Source: AP-15 sp963716115
GTDB lineage: Bacteria; Pseudomonadota; Alphaproteobacteria; ATCC43930; CGMCC-115725
Length of the DNA: 64,000 nucleotides
Reading direction: 5' to 3'
Assembly (NCBI GenBank): GCA_963716115.1
Contig: CAVQSZ010000024.1
Location: forward strand, 1 to 64,000
Both the position numbers and the translations under genes were made by a program. Within the stretch, counting starts at the first letter, position 1. Every line of letters begins with the position of its first letter. This document shows, in pieces, positions 45,231 through 53,583 of this stretch. The notes beneath the pieces were generated by a model that had not been told where the DNA came from, did not search any database, and worked only from the letters and a program-made list of their open reading frames with translations.

Positions 45231-45235
45231 GGATA

Positions 45236-45264
45236 GGTTTGAGCGCTTTCACCCGATCTGTCAA
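45236..45264 (-). promoter_or_regulatory. Predicted rnpB promoter
   Basis: On the minus strand TTGACA (45264-45259) is followed after exactly 17 bases by CAAACC (45241-45236). That places the transcription start near 45229, which coincides with the first base pair of P1 in the RNA. The -35 is a perfect sigma-70 hexamer and lies in the first copy of a triplicated repeat. The -10 is weak, so the call rests on the -35 and the matching start. Confidence 0.55.
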
Positions 45265-45323
45265 AGGCCGGGAGGCCGATCTGTCAAAGGCCGGGAGGCC
45301 GATCTGTCAAAGGCCGGGAGGCC
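45255..45323. repeat. Three perfect tandem copies of a 23-base unit, each carrying a -35-like TTGACA
   Basis: The unit GATCTGTCAAAGGCCGGGAG plus GCC is repeated three times without mismatch at 45255-45277, 45278-45300 and 45301-45323. It ends seven bases before the stop codon of the beta-helix gene. On the minus strand each unit presents CTTTGACAG, so the copy nearest rnpB provides its -35 and two more sit 23 and 46 bases further up. Confidence 0.85.
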
Positions 45324-45330
45324 GGCGGCG

Positions 45331-46278
45331 TCACGGCGTCGTCGAGATGCCGGTCGACGCGGCGAACCGGGTCTTGACGTTGCCGCCGAACAGCGGGTTG
45401 ACCAGCTGGGTGGCGTTGCCGGCGGTCGCGTCGACCGCCGTCGCGCACGCCATGTAGGGTGAGATGAAGGTGTTGTGGACCGCCTTGCGCGAGGCGATCG
45501 CCAGGCAGGTCGGGGCCACTTCGAGATCCATCGCGTAGACCGTGTTGGCGAAGCTGTAGCCGTTCTCGATCAACAGCGCGACGCCGCCCCTGGCGCTCGC
45601 CGACCCGGCCCCGCTGATCCGCGAGATCTGGGTCTGCTCGAGGGCGATGCCGGCCGCGCCCCCCGCCGAGTCGGCGACGGCGAAGATGTCCGAGCTGAGC
45701 ACATAGTTGAGCTGCAGCCCACCGGCCCTGGGGCCCGAATTGGCGTTGTTGACGATCAGGTGGTCGATCTTGATCGAGTTCTGCGCGTCCGAGAAATCCC
45801 GGTCGCCGACCACGACCGCGTAGTCGTTGGTGTCGGCGTTGACGAACAGCGTTCCCTCCTCCTTGAAATAGAAGCAGCCCTTCGGCGCGGTCCGGCTCCC
45901 GCCGGAGCAGCGGATCTCGAGCACCGGGCCGGAATGGATCGCCGCGCCGTCGATGATCGCCCCCATCGAGATCAGGCGAAAGCCGGTGTCCGATCTCTGC
46001 GCATAATCGATGACCAGGGCGCGGGTGAGCCGGTACCGGCCATGCGGGATGAAGAGCGGAAGGTCGGACGCGATCGCCGCGCGCACGGCCTTGGCGAAGG
46101 CGGCGGTGTCGTCGCTGCCGCCATTGCCCAGCGCGCCGTGGCAGCGCACGTCGATCCAGCTGTCCTCGGCGCAGGCGGCGCGGCTCGCGCTCGGCGGCAG
46201 CATCGCGCCGAGGCACGACGGCGACAGGCCGAGGATGGCCAGCGCGACGAGGACCGGCAGTCGCAGACATTGAGCCAT
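45331..46278 (-). CDS. Exported right-handed beta-helix (pectate-lyase-3/GH28-like) protein
   Basis: The 315-residue protein has a signal peptide (VLVALAILGLSPSCLG, cleaved near GAM). The mature start SWIDVRCHGALGNGGSDDTA and AFAKAVRAAIASDLPLFIPH match the N-terminal cap of the pectate-lyase-3 / phage tailspike group. Repeated Asn/Gly-rich strands (IKIDHLIVNNANSGPRAGG, LIENGYSFANTVYAM) suit a beta-helix. The cell-envelope or sugar-binding role is inferred; catalytic residues are not evident. It stands alone, upstream of rnpB. Confidence 0.65.
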   Translation of the reverse strand: MAQCLRLPVLVALAILGLSPSCLGAMLPPSASRAACAEDSWIDVRCHGALGNGGSDDTAAFAKAVRAAIASDLPLFIPHGRYRLTRALVIDYAQRSDTGFRLISMGAIIDGAAIHSGPVLEIRCSGGSRTAPKGCFYFKEEGTLFVNADTNDYAVVVGDRDFSDAQNSIKIDHLIVNNANSGPRAGGLQLNYVLSSDIFAVADSAGGAAGIALEQTQISRISGAGSASARGGVALLIENGYSFANTVYAMDLEVAPTCLAIASRKAVHNTFISPYMACATAVDATAGNATQLVNPLFGGNVKTRFAASTGISTTP

Positions 46279-46388
46279 GACATTCTCCCTTTAGGCGAAG
46301 GCGGCCGCCGCGACCGCGCTTGACGAGGGAAAATATCGCTTTTTAGATTAATAAATCGTAAAGCCGGCCAAATTTTCGGGCAAGGCGC

Positions 46389-47321
46389 TCAGACGGGGTG
46401 GGGCTTGCGAAAGACGCCGTGCAGCAGGATGCCGCAGACGATCAGGCCGCCGCCGACCGCCCGGGCCGGGGTCAGCCGCTCGCCCAAGGCGAGCACCCCG
46501 ACGAGCACGACGGTGACGAGCTCGGCGTTGGCGATGATCGCGTAGCTCGACGGCCCGAGCCGCGGCACGCTGTAGGAAAAGAGCGTGATCGTCAGCGCGC
46601 CGGTCCCAAGCGCGATGAACAGCAGGGCCAGCCATCCGCCGGGGCTCCGCGGCGCCTCGATCCCGGAGAACAGCACAACGACAAAAAAGCTCGCGGTAAA
46701 TCCGAGATAGAGATAGCCGGCCCCGACCAGCGGCGGATGGCGCCGCATCAGCCGCGCGTTGGCCGTCAGATAGAGCGCGTAGATCAAGGGCCCCGGGACC
46801 GCCCACAGGAAGCCGCGCGGGTCGATCGTTCCGCGGTCGAGGCCGGTCCCGGCGATCAGCCCGGCCCCGCCGAGGATCATCACGACGCAGAAGACGGCGA
46901 TCGGCTGCGCCCGGCGCTTGAAGAGGATCCGCTCGAGCGCCAAGGTCACCGCCGGGTAGGTGTAGAACAGCAGCACCGCGATGCCGGTCTCGAGCCAGCG
47001 CAGGCTCTCGAAAAAGCATAGTGTCTGAGCCGAGCCGAGGGTCGCGCCGACGAGCGTTATGCGCAGCGCGCCGCGGCGGCCGGCGCCGCGAAGATCGAGG
47101 CCGGCGAGCCTGGCGGCCAGCACCAGCGCGAAAAGAGCGATGCCGTAGCGCCAGAACAAGAGCGAGAACGTGCTCATCCCCTCGCCGTAGAGACGCAGTG
47201 TCGTGATCGGCAGAAACCCGACCATGACGCTGCCGGCGGCCGCGGCCAGCGCCGGCCGCCACGCCGGCATCCGCGGCGCGGTTGCCGCCGGGGCCTCGGC
47301 GGTGTCGCCCGCCGCCGTCAT
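46389..47321 (-). CDS. EamA/DMT-family transporter
   Basis: The 310-residue membrane protein has ten predicted helices in two EamA repeats. First-repeat segments include LRLYGEGMSTFSLLFWRYGI and LFYTYPAVTLALERILFKRR, the latter the conserved end-of-repeat motif; the second repeat contains ALGTGALTITLFSYSVPRLG. Drug/metabolite transporters of this kind export amino acids or metabolites. Substrate is unknown. The gene precedes the periplasmic-binding-like protein by only 19 bases on the same strand, so they probably share a transcript. Confidence 0.8.
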   Translation of the reverse strand: MTAAGDTAEAPAATAPRMPAWRPALAAAAGSVMVGFLPITTLRLYGEGMSTFSLLFWRYGIALFALVLAARLAGLDLRGAGRRGALRITLVGATLGSAQTLCFFESLRWLETGIAVLLFYTYPAVTLALERILFKRRAQPIAVFCVVMILGGAGLIAGTGLDRGTIDPRGFLWAVPGPLIYALYLTANARLMRRHPPLVGAGYLYLGFTASFFVVVLFSGIEAPRSPGGWLALLFIALGTGALTITLFSYSVPRLGPSSYAIIANAELVTVVLVGVLALGERLTPARAVGGGLIVCGILLHGVFRKPHPV

Positions 47322-47340
47322 CGCGCCGGGGTGCGCCCGT

Positions 47341-48114
47341 TCATCCGGCCGCCGCCATCGCGCGCTTCAGCGCCGATTGCCAGGCGCCGCCCGCCATCGC
47401 TGCGCCGAGCCAGGCGTCGATGAATTCCTTCATCGCCGGGTCGCGAGCGAAGAAATAGGCCTTTTCGAGGCGGGTGAACGGGGCCGCCACCGGGACCGCC
47501 GCCAGCTCCGGGTGAAGGTGCGCCTGATGGTCGGCTTCGAGCCCGTCGGTCACCATCACATCGGCGCGCCCGGCGACGAGCTCGTCGAACACGCTGGCGT
47601 TGTCGTGGTGAATCGTGACCGTCGCGTTCTTGAAGCTGGCGCGGGCGAAGGCCTCGTTGGCCGAGCCCGGATTGGCGATCACCCGCACCCCCGGCCGGTC
47701 GATCGCGGCGATGCTGGTAAAGCGCTCGCGGTCCTCGCGCCGGGCGAGCGGCCGCTTGCCGTCGACGAAATTCGGGATCGAGAAGAACCCTTTCTCGGCC
47801 CGCGCGTCGTTGACCGTGACCCCGCCCATGGCGATGTCGAAGCAGCCGGCGAGAAAGTCGTCGAGCAGGCGCACCCACACCGTCGGCACGAATTCGATCC
47901 CGACCGCGAGTTTTTGGGCGAGATCGTGCGCCATGTCGATGTCGGCGCCGCCATAGCTCCCGTCGGCGTGCAGAAAGCTGAACGGACGGTAATCGCCGGT
48001 CGTGCCGACGCGCAGCATCCCGCGCGCCCGGATCGCGTCGAGCGCCGGGAAGCCGGCGGCGCGGCGGGCGTGCTCACCGGGCGCGCGGGATGGATCGCGA
48101 AACGGCTGGGTCAC
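47341..48114 (-). CDS. Periplasmic-binding-fold protein resembling cyclohexadienyl dehydratase, without a signal peptide
   Basis: This is a two-lobed amino-acid-binding fold (SBP_bac_3) protein of 257 residues. RGMLRVGTTGDYRPFSFLHA, GADIDMAHDLAQKL and FDIAMGGVTVNDARAEKGFF are typical, and the last resembles PheC. Cyclohexadienyl dehydratase PheC converts prephenate or arogenate to phenylpyruvate or phenylalanine and evolved from such binding proteins. No signal peptide is visible at MTQPFRDPSRAPGEH, so a cytoplasmic location, and hence an enzyme, is more likely than a transporter component. No ABC permease is adjacent. The phenylalanine hydroxylase gene elsewhere in the window fits but proves nothing. 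Confidence 0.5.
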   Translation of the reverse strand: MTQPFRDPSRAPGEHARRAAGFPALDAIRARGMLRVGTTGDYRPFSFLHADGSYGGADIDMAHDLAQKLAVGIEFVPTVWVRLLDDFLAGCFDIAMGGVTVNDARAEKGFFSIPNFVDGKRPLARREDRERFTSIAAIDRPGVRVIANPGSANEAFARASFKNATVTIHHDNASVFDELVAGRADVMVTDGLEADHQAHLHPELAAVPVAAPFTRLEKAYFFARDPAMKEFIDAWLGAAMAGGAWQSALKRAMAAAG

Positions 48115-48227
48115 TCGCTCCCTCCGGCAAAGGATGTCTGACCCTACCGCGTCGCGCGTTGTCCGACGAGAGCGATCGGCCTAGATACGCCGTTTGCGTC
48201 ATCCCTCAGCCGTTGGAGCGTTTCGGT

Positions 48228-49730
48228 TTGGACCAAGCCGGCACCCAGGAGCTCCGGCCCTCCGTCGTCGTGCCGCGACGCGGGATGGTGCTCGCCGCCT
48301 CGCTGATGGCGACCTTCATGGCCGCGGTCGAAAGCTCGATCGTCGCGACCGCGATGCCGTCGATCGTCGGCGATCTCGGCGGGTTCAATCTGTTCAGCTG
48401 GGTGTTCGCGGCGTACCTGCTGGCGATGGCGGTGTCGATACCGATCTACGGCCGGCTGGCCGACATCCATGGCCGCAAGCGCGTGTTCTTCGCCGGCGCC
48501 GGCATCTTTCTGGTCGGCACCACGTTGTGCGGGCTGGCCGGCAACATGACGATGCTGGTTCTGTTCCGCGCCTTGCAGGGGCTGGGCGCCGGGGCCATTC
48601 AGCCGATCGCCAGCACGATCGTCGGCGACATCTACACGCCGGCGGAGCGCGCCCGGGTGCAGGGCTATATTTCGAGCGTGTTCGGCGGCTCGGCGATCGT
48701 CGGCCCGGCGCTCGGCGCCTTTCTGGTCGAGCACGCGCATTGGTCCTTCGTCTTCTGGATCAACCTGCCGATCGGCGCCGTCAGCATCGTCATGTTCGCG
48801 CTGTTCCTGCGCGAGCGGGTGGAGCGGCGCCGGCGCCGGATCGATTATCTCGGCGCGGCGCTGCTGATCGCCGGCGTCACCGCATTGATGCTCGCCCTGG
48901 TCGGGGCCGGCAGGCTCGATGGCGGCGCAGCCGCGGCGTTGGTGGTCGGCGGCGGGGCCGCGCTCACGCTGTTCGCGGTCCACGAGAGCCGCACGCCGGA
49001 GCCGATGATGCCGTTTCGGCTGTGGCGCAATCGGGTCATCGCGCTGAGCAATTTCGGCATCTTCGGCACCGGCTCGGCGATGATCGGGATATCGGCGTTT
49101 CTGCCGACCTATGTGCAAGGGGTCATGGGCCGCAGCCCGGCCATCGCCGGTTTCGTCCTCGGCTGCATGTCGGTCAGCTGGACGTTCGCCTCGATGGCGT
49201 CGGGCAGGCTGATGATCCGCACCTCGTATCGGCTTGCCGCCGCGATCGGCGGCGCGTCGCTGCTCGCCGGCAGCCTGATGCTGGCGACCTTGCAGCCGAC
49301 CAGCACCGCCTTGTGGGCGGCGGCCGGATCGCTGGTCATGGGCGTCGGGATGGGCTGCTGCAACACGGCCTTTCTGGTGTCGTTGCAGGCGAGCGTGGGC
49401 TGGGGCGAGCGCGGCGTCGCGACCGCCTCGAACATGTTCATGCGGATGATCGGCCAATCGGTCGGCGCGGCGCTCTACGGCGCCGTGGTCAATTTCGGCG
49501 TGCAGCGCCGGCTGCCCGGCGCCGGCGACGCGGTCAACCACCTGCTCGACCCGGCCAGCCGCCGGGGCCTCGGCGCCGACGAGCTGGCTCGGCTGGCCGA
49601 CGCCGTCGGCGCCGCCCTGCACAACGTCTACCTGATCGTCGTGACGATATCGGCTGCGACCTTGCTGTTGACATGGTGGTTTCCGGCCGGGTTGAGCCCG
49701 ATCCGGCCGGCCCGGCCACGCGCGCGTTGA
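48228..49730 (+). CDS. DHA2-family multidrug MFS transporter
   Basis: A membrane protein with fourteen predicted helices of the drug:H+ antiporter type. Family motifs are MAAVESSIVATAMPSIVGDL (motif D1 in helix 1), GRLADIHGRKRVFFAG (motif A) and the LFRALQGLGAGAIQPIAS block in helix 4, with GPALGAFLVEHAHWSFVFWI in motif C. The start is not certain: TTG 48228 (used here) has a weak GGAG upstream; TTG 48213, GTG 48270 and ATG 48285 are possible and all precede helix 1. It probably exports small hydrophobic compounds. Confidence 0.82.
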   Translation: MDQAGTQELRPSVVVPRRGMVLAASLMATFMAAVESSIVATAMPSIVGDLGGFNLFSWVFAAYLLAMAVSIPIYGRLADIHGRKRVFFAGAGIFLVGTTLCGLAGNMTMLVLFRALQGLGAGAIQPIASTIVGDIYTPAERARVQGYISSVFGGSAIVGPALGAFLVEHAHWSFVFWINLPIGAVSIVMFALFLRERVERRRRRIDYLGAALLIAGVTALMLALVGAGRLDGGAAAALVVGGGAALTLFAVHESRTPEPMMPFRLWRNRVIALSNFGIFGTGSAMIGISAFLPTYVQGVMGRSPAIAGFVLGCMSVSWTFASMASGRLMIRTSYRLAAAIGGASLLAGSLMLATLQPTSTALWAAAGSLVMGVGMGCCNTAFLVSLQASVGWGERGVATASNMFMRMIGQSVGAALYGAVVNFGVQRRLPGAGDAVNHLLDPASRRGLGADELARLADAVGAALHNVYLIVVTISAATLLLTWWFPAGLSPIRPARPRAR

Positions 49731-49789
49731 GTAGCGGCCACAGGACCTCTATAATCGCGGCCAGACCCTCAAGACGGAGAGAAACTGCC

Positions 49790-50764
49790 ATGCCTGTGGT
49801 GCTTGGGACGGACGGCTATCGCTACGAGGTTGCCGACAATTGGGCGAAATTGCCGCCGGGCATGGAGTTCAACGCCGATGTCGCCGCGGTCGGCGTCGAC
49901 AGGAGCGACAACGTCTACGCCTTCAACCGCGGCAAGCACCCGATGTGCGTCTTCGACCGTGACGGCAACCTGCTGCGCACCTGGGGCGAAGGCGTCTTCC
50001 TGCGCCCGCACGGCGTCCACATGGCGCCGGACGACACGATCTGGCTGACCGACGACGGCGACCACACGGTCCGCCACTGCGCGCTCGACGGCAAGGTCTT
50101 GCTGACCATCGGCATCCCCGGCAAGCCCGCGCCCTACATGAGCGGCGAGCCGTTCCACCGCTGCACCCACACCGCGCTCTCGCCGCAGGGCGACCATCTC
50201 TACATCTCCGACGGCTACGGCAACTCGCGCGTCCACAAATACACTCCGGACGGCAGGCGGGTGATGTCGTGGGGCGAGCCCGGCACCGACCCCGGCCAGT
50301 TCAACATCGCCCACAACATCTGCTGCGACCCCGACGGCTGGGTCTACGTCGCCGACCGCGAGAACCACCGCGTCCAGGTGTTCGACGGCAACGGCAAGTA
50401 CGAGGCGCAATGGAACAACATGCACCGCCCCTCGGGCCTCTACATGGAAACCGGCACCCGGACGCCGCGCTTCTTCGTCGGCGAGATCGGCCCCGACATG
50501 GCAGTCAACATCGACCTGCCGAATTGCGGGCCCCGGGTCAGCATCTATACCAGCAAGGGCGAGCTCCTGGCCCGGCTCGGCCACGCCCATGCCGGGCTCG
50601 ATGCCGGCCAGTTCATCTCGCCGCACGGGCTCGCCGTCGACAGCCGCGGCGACATCTATGTCGGCGAGGTCTCGTTCACCAATTGGGGCCGCCGGGTGCG
50701 CGCCAAAGGCGAGCCGATCCCGCCGGGGCTCAGGAGCCTGCAGAAGCTGGTCAAGGTCGGCTGA
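49790..50764 (+). CDS. NHL-repeat six-bladed beta-propeller protein
   Basis: The protein has 324 residues, mostly NHL-type repeats: VAAVGVDRSDNVYAFNRGKH, FLRPHGVHMAPDDTIWLTDD, FNIAHNICCDPDGWVYVADR and FISPHGLAVDSRGDIYVGEV. Such propellers often bind ligands or resemble the lyase half of peptidyl-glycine amidating enzyme; several His/Asp could hold a metal. There is no signal peptide, so it is probably cytoplasmic. The ATG at 49790 follows an MFS gene by 59 bases, perhaps in one transcript. Confidence 0.75.
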   Translation: MPVVLGTDGYRYEVADNWAKLPPGMEFNADVAAVGVDRSDNVYAFNRGKHPMCVFDRDGNLLRTWGEGVFLRPHGVHMAPDDTIWLTDDGDHTVRHCALDGKVLLTIGIPGKPAPYMSGEPFHRCTHTALSPQGDHLYISDGYGNSRVHKYTPDGRRVMSWGEPGTDPGQFNIAHNICCDPDGWVYVADRENHRVQVFDGNGKYEAQWNNMHRPSGLYMETGTRTPRFFVGEIGPDMAVNIDLPNCGPRVSIYTSKGELLARLGHAHAGLDAGQFISPHGLAVDSRGDIYVGEVSFTNWGRRVRAKGEPIPPGLRSLQKLVKVG

Positions 50765-50850
50765 GCTGCTCGCTGCACCTCTGTCATCCTGAGAGCGTGT
50801 GAAGAAATCGGGACGCAGGAGGAAATCAGCAAACGCTCTGTCTCGCTTTC

Positions 50851-50996
50851 CCGTGGGCCTTCAGCCCACGGACTTGATCCGTGGGGGAAGCCGGGACCCA
50901 TCTCTCCAACGCTCCAAATTTTCAATCGGCTACAACTGCGTACAAGCAAATCCAGCACCTTACGTGCGCAAGGATGGACCCCGGCCTGCGCCGGGG
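50851..50996. repeat. Intergenic repeat with two perfect hairpins between convergent genes
   Basis: CCGTGGGC-CTTCA-GCCCACGG at 50851-50871 and CCCCGGC-CTGC-GCCGGGG at 50979-50996 are perfect stems of eight and seven bases. The surrounding words (TCATCCTGAG, ACTTGATCCGTGG, GGATGGACCCCGGCCTGCGC) are widespread intergenic repeats in related genomes and echo the gap at 2502-2799. The hairpins could end transcription of both convergent genes. No gene is visible in 50765-51043. Confidence 0.6.
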
Positions 50997-51043
50997 AAGC
51001 GAGCAAAACAGCGCCGGCAAGCCGGCGCGTCGCCGGGCGAGCC

Positions 51044-51829
51044 CTACCCCATCGTCGAGTTGAAGGCGCCGCCGTCGAGCAACAGGTTCTGGCCGACGAT
51101 GAAGCCGGACGAGGCGGCGCACAGGAACGCGCAGGCGTCGCCGAACTCGGCCGGATCGCCGACCCGGCCGGTCGGATTGGTCGAGCCGCGCTTCGCCAGC
51201 ATCTCCTCGAACGAGATGTTCTGCCGCCGCGCCTCGTACTCGATGCCGGAGCGCAGCCGGTCGGTCAGGAACGGGCCGGGCAGGAGGCCGTTGATCGTCA
51301 CATTGTGCTTTGCCACCTGGCGGGCGATCCCGGCGCAGAACGCGGTCAGCCCGGCGCGGGCGCCGTTCGACATGCCGAGGTTGGCGATCGGCGATTTGAC
51401 CGAGCCCGAGGTGATGTTGACGACGCGCCCGAACTTGCGCTCGCACATGCCGTCGACCACCGCCTTGATCAGCATGATCGGGGTCAGCATGTTGGCGTTG
51501 ACCGCCTTCTGCCAATCCTCGACCGACCACTCGCGGAAATCGCCGTGCGGCGGGCCGCCGCAATTGTTGACCAGGATGTCGGGGCTCGGGCAGGCGGCGA
51601 GCGCCGCCGTACGGCCGGCCTCGGTCGAGATGTCGCCGGCGACCGCGGTCACCTTGGCCCCGGTCTCCTTGCGGATCTCGTCGGCGGTCTGCTCCAAGGT
51701 CTCGGCGGTGCGCGCGGTGATCGTCAAATCGACCCCGGCGCGCCCCAAGGACATCGCGCAGGCCCGTCCCAGCCCCTTGCTCGCCGCGCAGACCAGGGCC
51801 TTGCGGCCGCGAATTCGCAAATCCAACAT
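51044..51829 (-). CDS. Short-chain dehydrogenase/reductase-like protein lacking the catalytic Tyr
   Basis: The 261-residue Rossmann protein has ALVCAASKGLGRACAMSLGR as the dinucleotide-binding loop, DILVNNCGGPPHGD for the NNAG region, VVNITSGSVKSP for the catalytic Ser, and LLPGPFLTDRL. Where classical SDRs have YxxxK, it reads NLGMSNGARAGL: Met replaces Tyr and no Lys is at the right spacing. A subgroup with LSNxxR-like sequence is common in alphaproteobacteria, so the change may be typical of it. Function may be oxidation by another mechanism, or binding without catalysis. It reads towards the convergent NHL gene. Confidence 0.75.
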   Translation of the reverse strand: MLDLRIRGRKALVCAASKGLGRACAMSLGRAGVDLTITARTAETLEQTADEIRKETGAKVTAVAGDISTEAGRTAALAACPSPDILVNNCGGPPHGDFREWSVEDWQKAVNANMLTPIMLIKAVVDGMCERKFGRVVNITSGSVKSPIANLGMSNGARAGLTAFCAGIARQVAKHNVTINGLLPGPFLTDRLRSGIEYEARRQNISFEEMLAKRGSTNPTGRVGDPAEFGDACAFLCAASSGFIVGQNLLLDGGAFNSTMG

Positions 51830-51917
51830 GTCGTCCTCCGCGATGGCGCTTCGTTCCGCGTCGATTTATCATGAAGCCGCAGACGAAGATCGACGAATTT
51901 GCGGCTGGGAGGCGGGG

Positions 51918-52553
51918 ATGGCGACCACCGAGTGGCGCGTGCGCGCCGATGAATTTGCCAATTGCAACTGCTCCTACGGCTGCCCGTGCCAGTTCAACGC
52001 ATTGCCGACATACGGCTTCTGCGAAGCAGCCTGCGGCTACCGGATCGAGGAGGGGCATTTCGGCGATGTCCGGCTCGACGGACTTCTCGCCGCCGGCGCC
52101 TGGCAATGGCCTGGCGCCGTCCACCAGGGGAACGGCACGATGCAGCTCGTCATCGACGAGCGGGCCGATGCGCGCCAGCGCGAGGCGCTGGTCAAGATCC
52201 TCTCGGGCGAGGAGACCGAGCCGATGGCGACGGTATGGTGGGTGTACGGCGCGATGTCGCCGAACAAGCTCCCGCCGCTGTACTTGCCGATCGATTTCGA
52301 TGTCGATGTCGAGGCGCGGCGCGCCCGGCTCGAGGTGCCGGGCCTATTGGAGACGACCGGCGAGCCGATCAAGAACCCGATCACCGGCGCCGAGCACCGC
52401 GCCCGGATCGACCTGCCGCACGGCTTCGAATACCGGATCGCCGAGATCGGCAGCGGGACCACGCGGGCGACGGGCGCCATCAAGCTCGATCTAAAGAACA
52501 GCTACGGCCAATTCGCCCATCTCCACCTCAGCAACAAAGGCGTCGTCGAATAG
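51918..52553 (+). CDS. DUF1326-domain protein
   Basis: The 211-residue cytoplasmic protein matches DUF1326. The diagnostic motif NCNCSYGCPCQFNALP near residues 14-29 has four closely spaced cysteines, likely a metal site. Other blocks are GYRIEEGHFGDVRLDGL, AWQWPGAVHQGNGTMQLVID and FGYRIAEIG-like FEYRIAEIGSGTTRATGAIK, with a final SYGQFAHLHLSNKG. The function is unknown. Its partner is the DUF2182 membrane protein seven bases downstream, a pairing widespread in bacteria. The ATG at 51918 is the family start and has GGCGGGG upstream. Confidence 0.85.
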   Translation: MATTEWRVRADEFANCNCSYGCPCQFNALPTYGFCEAACGYRIEEGHFGDVRLDGLLAAGAWQWPGAVHQGNGTMQLVIDERADARQREALVKILSGEETEPMATVWWVYGAMSPNKLPPLYLPIDFDVDVEARRARLEVPGLLETTGEPIKNPITGAEHRARIDLPHGFEYRIAEIGSGTTRATGAIKLDLKNSYGQFAHLHLSNKGVVE

Positions 52554-52560
52554 CGCGGCG

Positions 52561-53349
52561 ATGCCGACCGAGCTGTTGTCGCGGTTCCTGCGCCGCGACC
52601 GCGTCATGGTGCTGGCCGGTCTCGGCGGGGTGATCGCGGCGTCCTGGATTTATCTCCTGCTCGGCGCCGGCGTCGAGATGGGGACGATGGATATGGGCGG
52701 CGGCCGGATCATGGCGATGGCGCCCGAGTGGACCCCGGGCTACGCCGCGCTGATCTTCGTCATGTGGGTGGTCATGATGGCGGCGATGATGCTGCCGAGC
52801 GCCACCCCGGCAGTCTTGCTGGTCGGCGCGCTCACACGCAGCCGCGGCGGGAATTCCGGCGCCGTTCCCGCCGCGGCGGCGCTGTTCGCGTCGGGCTACC
52901 TGCTGGTCTGGTGCGGCTTCAGCCTCGCCGCCACCTTCCTGCAATGGGGCCTCGCCCAAGCCGGCCTGCTGTCCGCGCCGATGGCGCTCGGCAATGCGAT
53001 CCTGGCGGGAACAGTCCTTCTGGCGGCAGGGGTCTATCAATGGACGCCGCTCAAGGACACCTGTCTGAGGCACTGCCGTTCGCCCGCCGACTTCCTGGTC
53101 CGCCACTGGCGCCAGGGTGTGCCCGGCGCTGTCTCGACCGGGATCCGCCACGGGCTCTTCTGCCTCGGCTGCTGCTGGATGCTGATGGCGCTGCTGTTTG
53201 TCGGAGGTCTGATGAACCTCGCCTGGGTCGCCCTGATCGCGCTCCTTGTGCTGCTGGAAAAAACGCTGCCCTGGGGCGGGCGGATGAGCCGGCTCACCGG
53301 CGCGGTTCTCGCCATCTGGGGCGCCGCCGGCCTGATCAGGATGATTTGA
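52561..53349 (+). CDS. DUF2182-domain membrane protein
   Basis: A membrane protein of 262 residues with about seven helices. Conserved DUF2182 features are VVMMAAMMLPSATPAVLL, KDTCLRHCRSPADF (Cys pair in a cytoplasmic or periplasmic loop), and the Cys-rich helix IRHGLFCLGCCWMLMALLFV followed by GGLMNLAWVALIAL. Met and Cys clusters hint at handling of a soft metal such as copper, but this is unproven. Starts seven bases after the DUF1326 gene and is followed by a 71-residue gene two bases later. Confidence 0.85.
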   Translation: MPTELLSRFLRRDRVMVLAGLGGVIAASWIYLLLGAGVEMGTMDMGGGRIMAMAPEWTPGYAALIFVMWVVMMAAMMLPSATPAVLLVGALTRSRGGNSGAVPAAAALFASGYLLVWCGFSLAATFLQWGLAQAGLLSAPMALGNAILAGTVLLAAGVYQWTPLKDTCLRHCRSPADFLVRHWRQGVPGAVSTGIRHGLFCLGCCWMLMALLFVGGLMNLAWVALIALLVLLEKTLPWGGRMSRLTGAVLAIWGAAGLIRMI

Positions 53350-53351
53350 AA

Positions 53352-53567
53352 ATGAAGCTGACCCTGATCCTCGATCCGGCGCCGCAAGGGCTGCGCGCCA
53401 GCCTGGTCGAGGAATGGGAAGAATCCGGCGGCTCGGCCAGGATGGCGCCGATGATCCGCCACTTCGACACCGAGGAGGAGGCGATCGGCTGGGGGCGGGC
53501 CTTGGCGCGCCGCCGCGGGCTCGGCCGGGTCTACCTCACCGATAATCGCAAGACGGCGCCACGCTGA
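53352..53567 (+). CDS. 71-residue protein in the DUF1326-DUF2182 operon
   Basis: A small protein (71 residues) starting two bases after the DUF2182 stop (TGAAA-ATG). Sequence blocks are LILDPAPQGLRASLVEEWEE, MIRHFDTEEEAIGWGRALAR and RRGLGRVYLTDNRKTAPR: an alpha/beta layout with a helix and late strand, and no membrane segment. I recognise no family. The tight spacing makes it part of the operon. Confidence 0.55.
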   Translation: MKLTLILDPAPQGLRASLVEEWEESGGSARMAPMIRHFDTEEEAIGWGRALARRRGLGRVYLTDNRKTAPR

Positions 53568-53583
53568 TCAGTGGGCGCGCTGA

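Noticed and set aside
45255..45323. CRISPR-like array
   Set aside because: Three direct repeats without spacers between them; the units abut each other and no cas genes are present.
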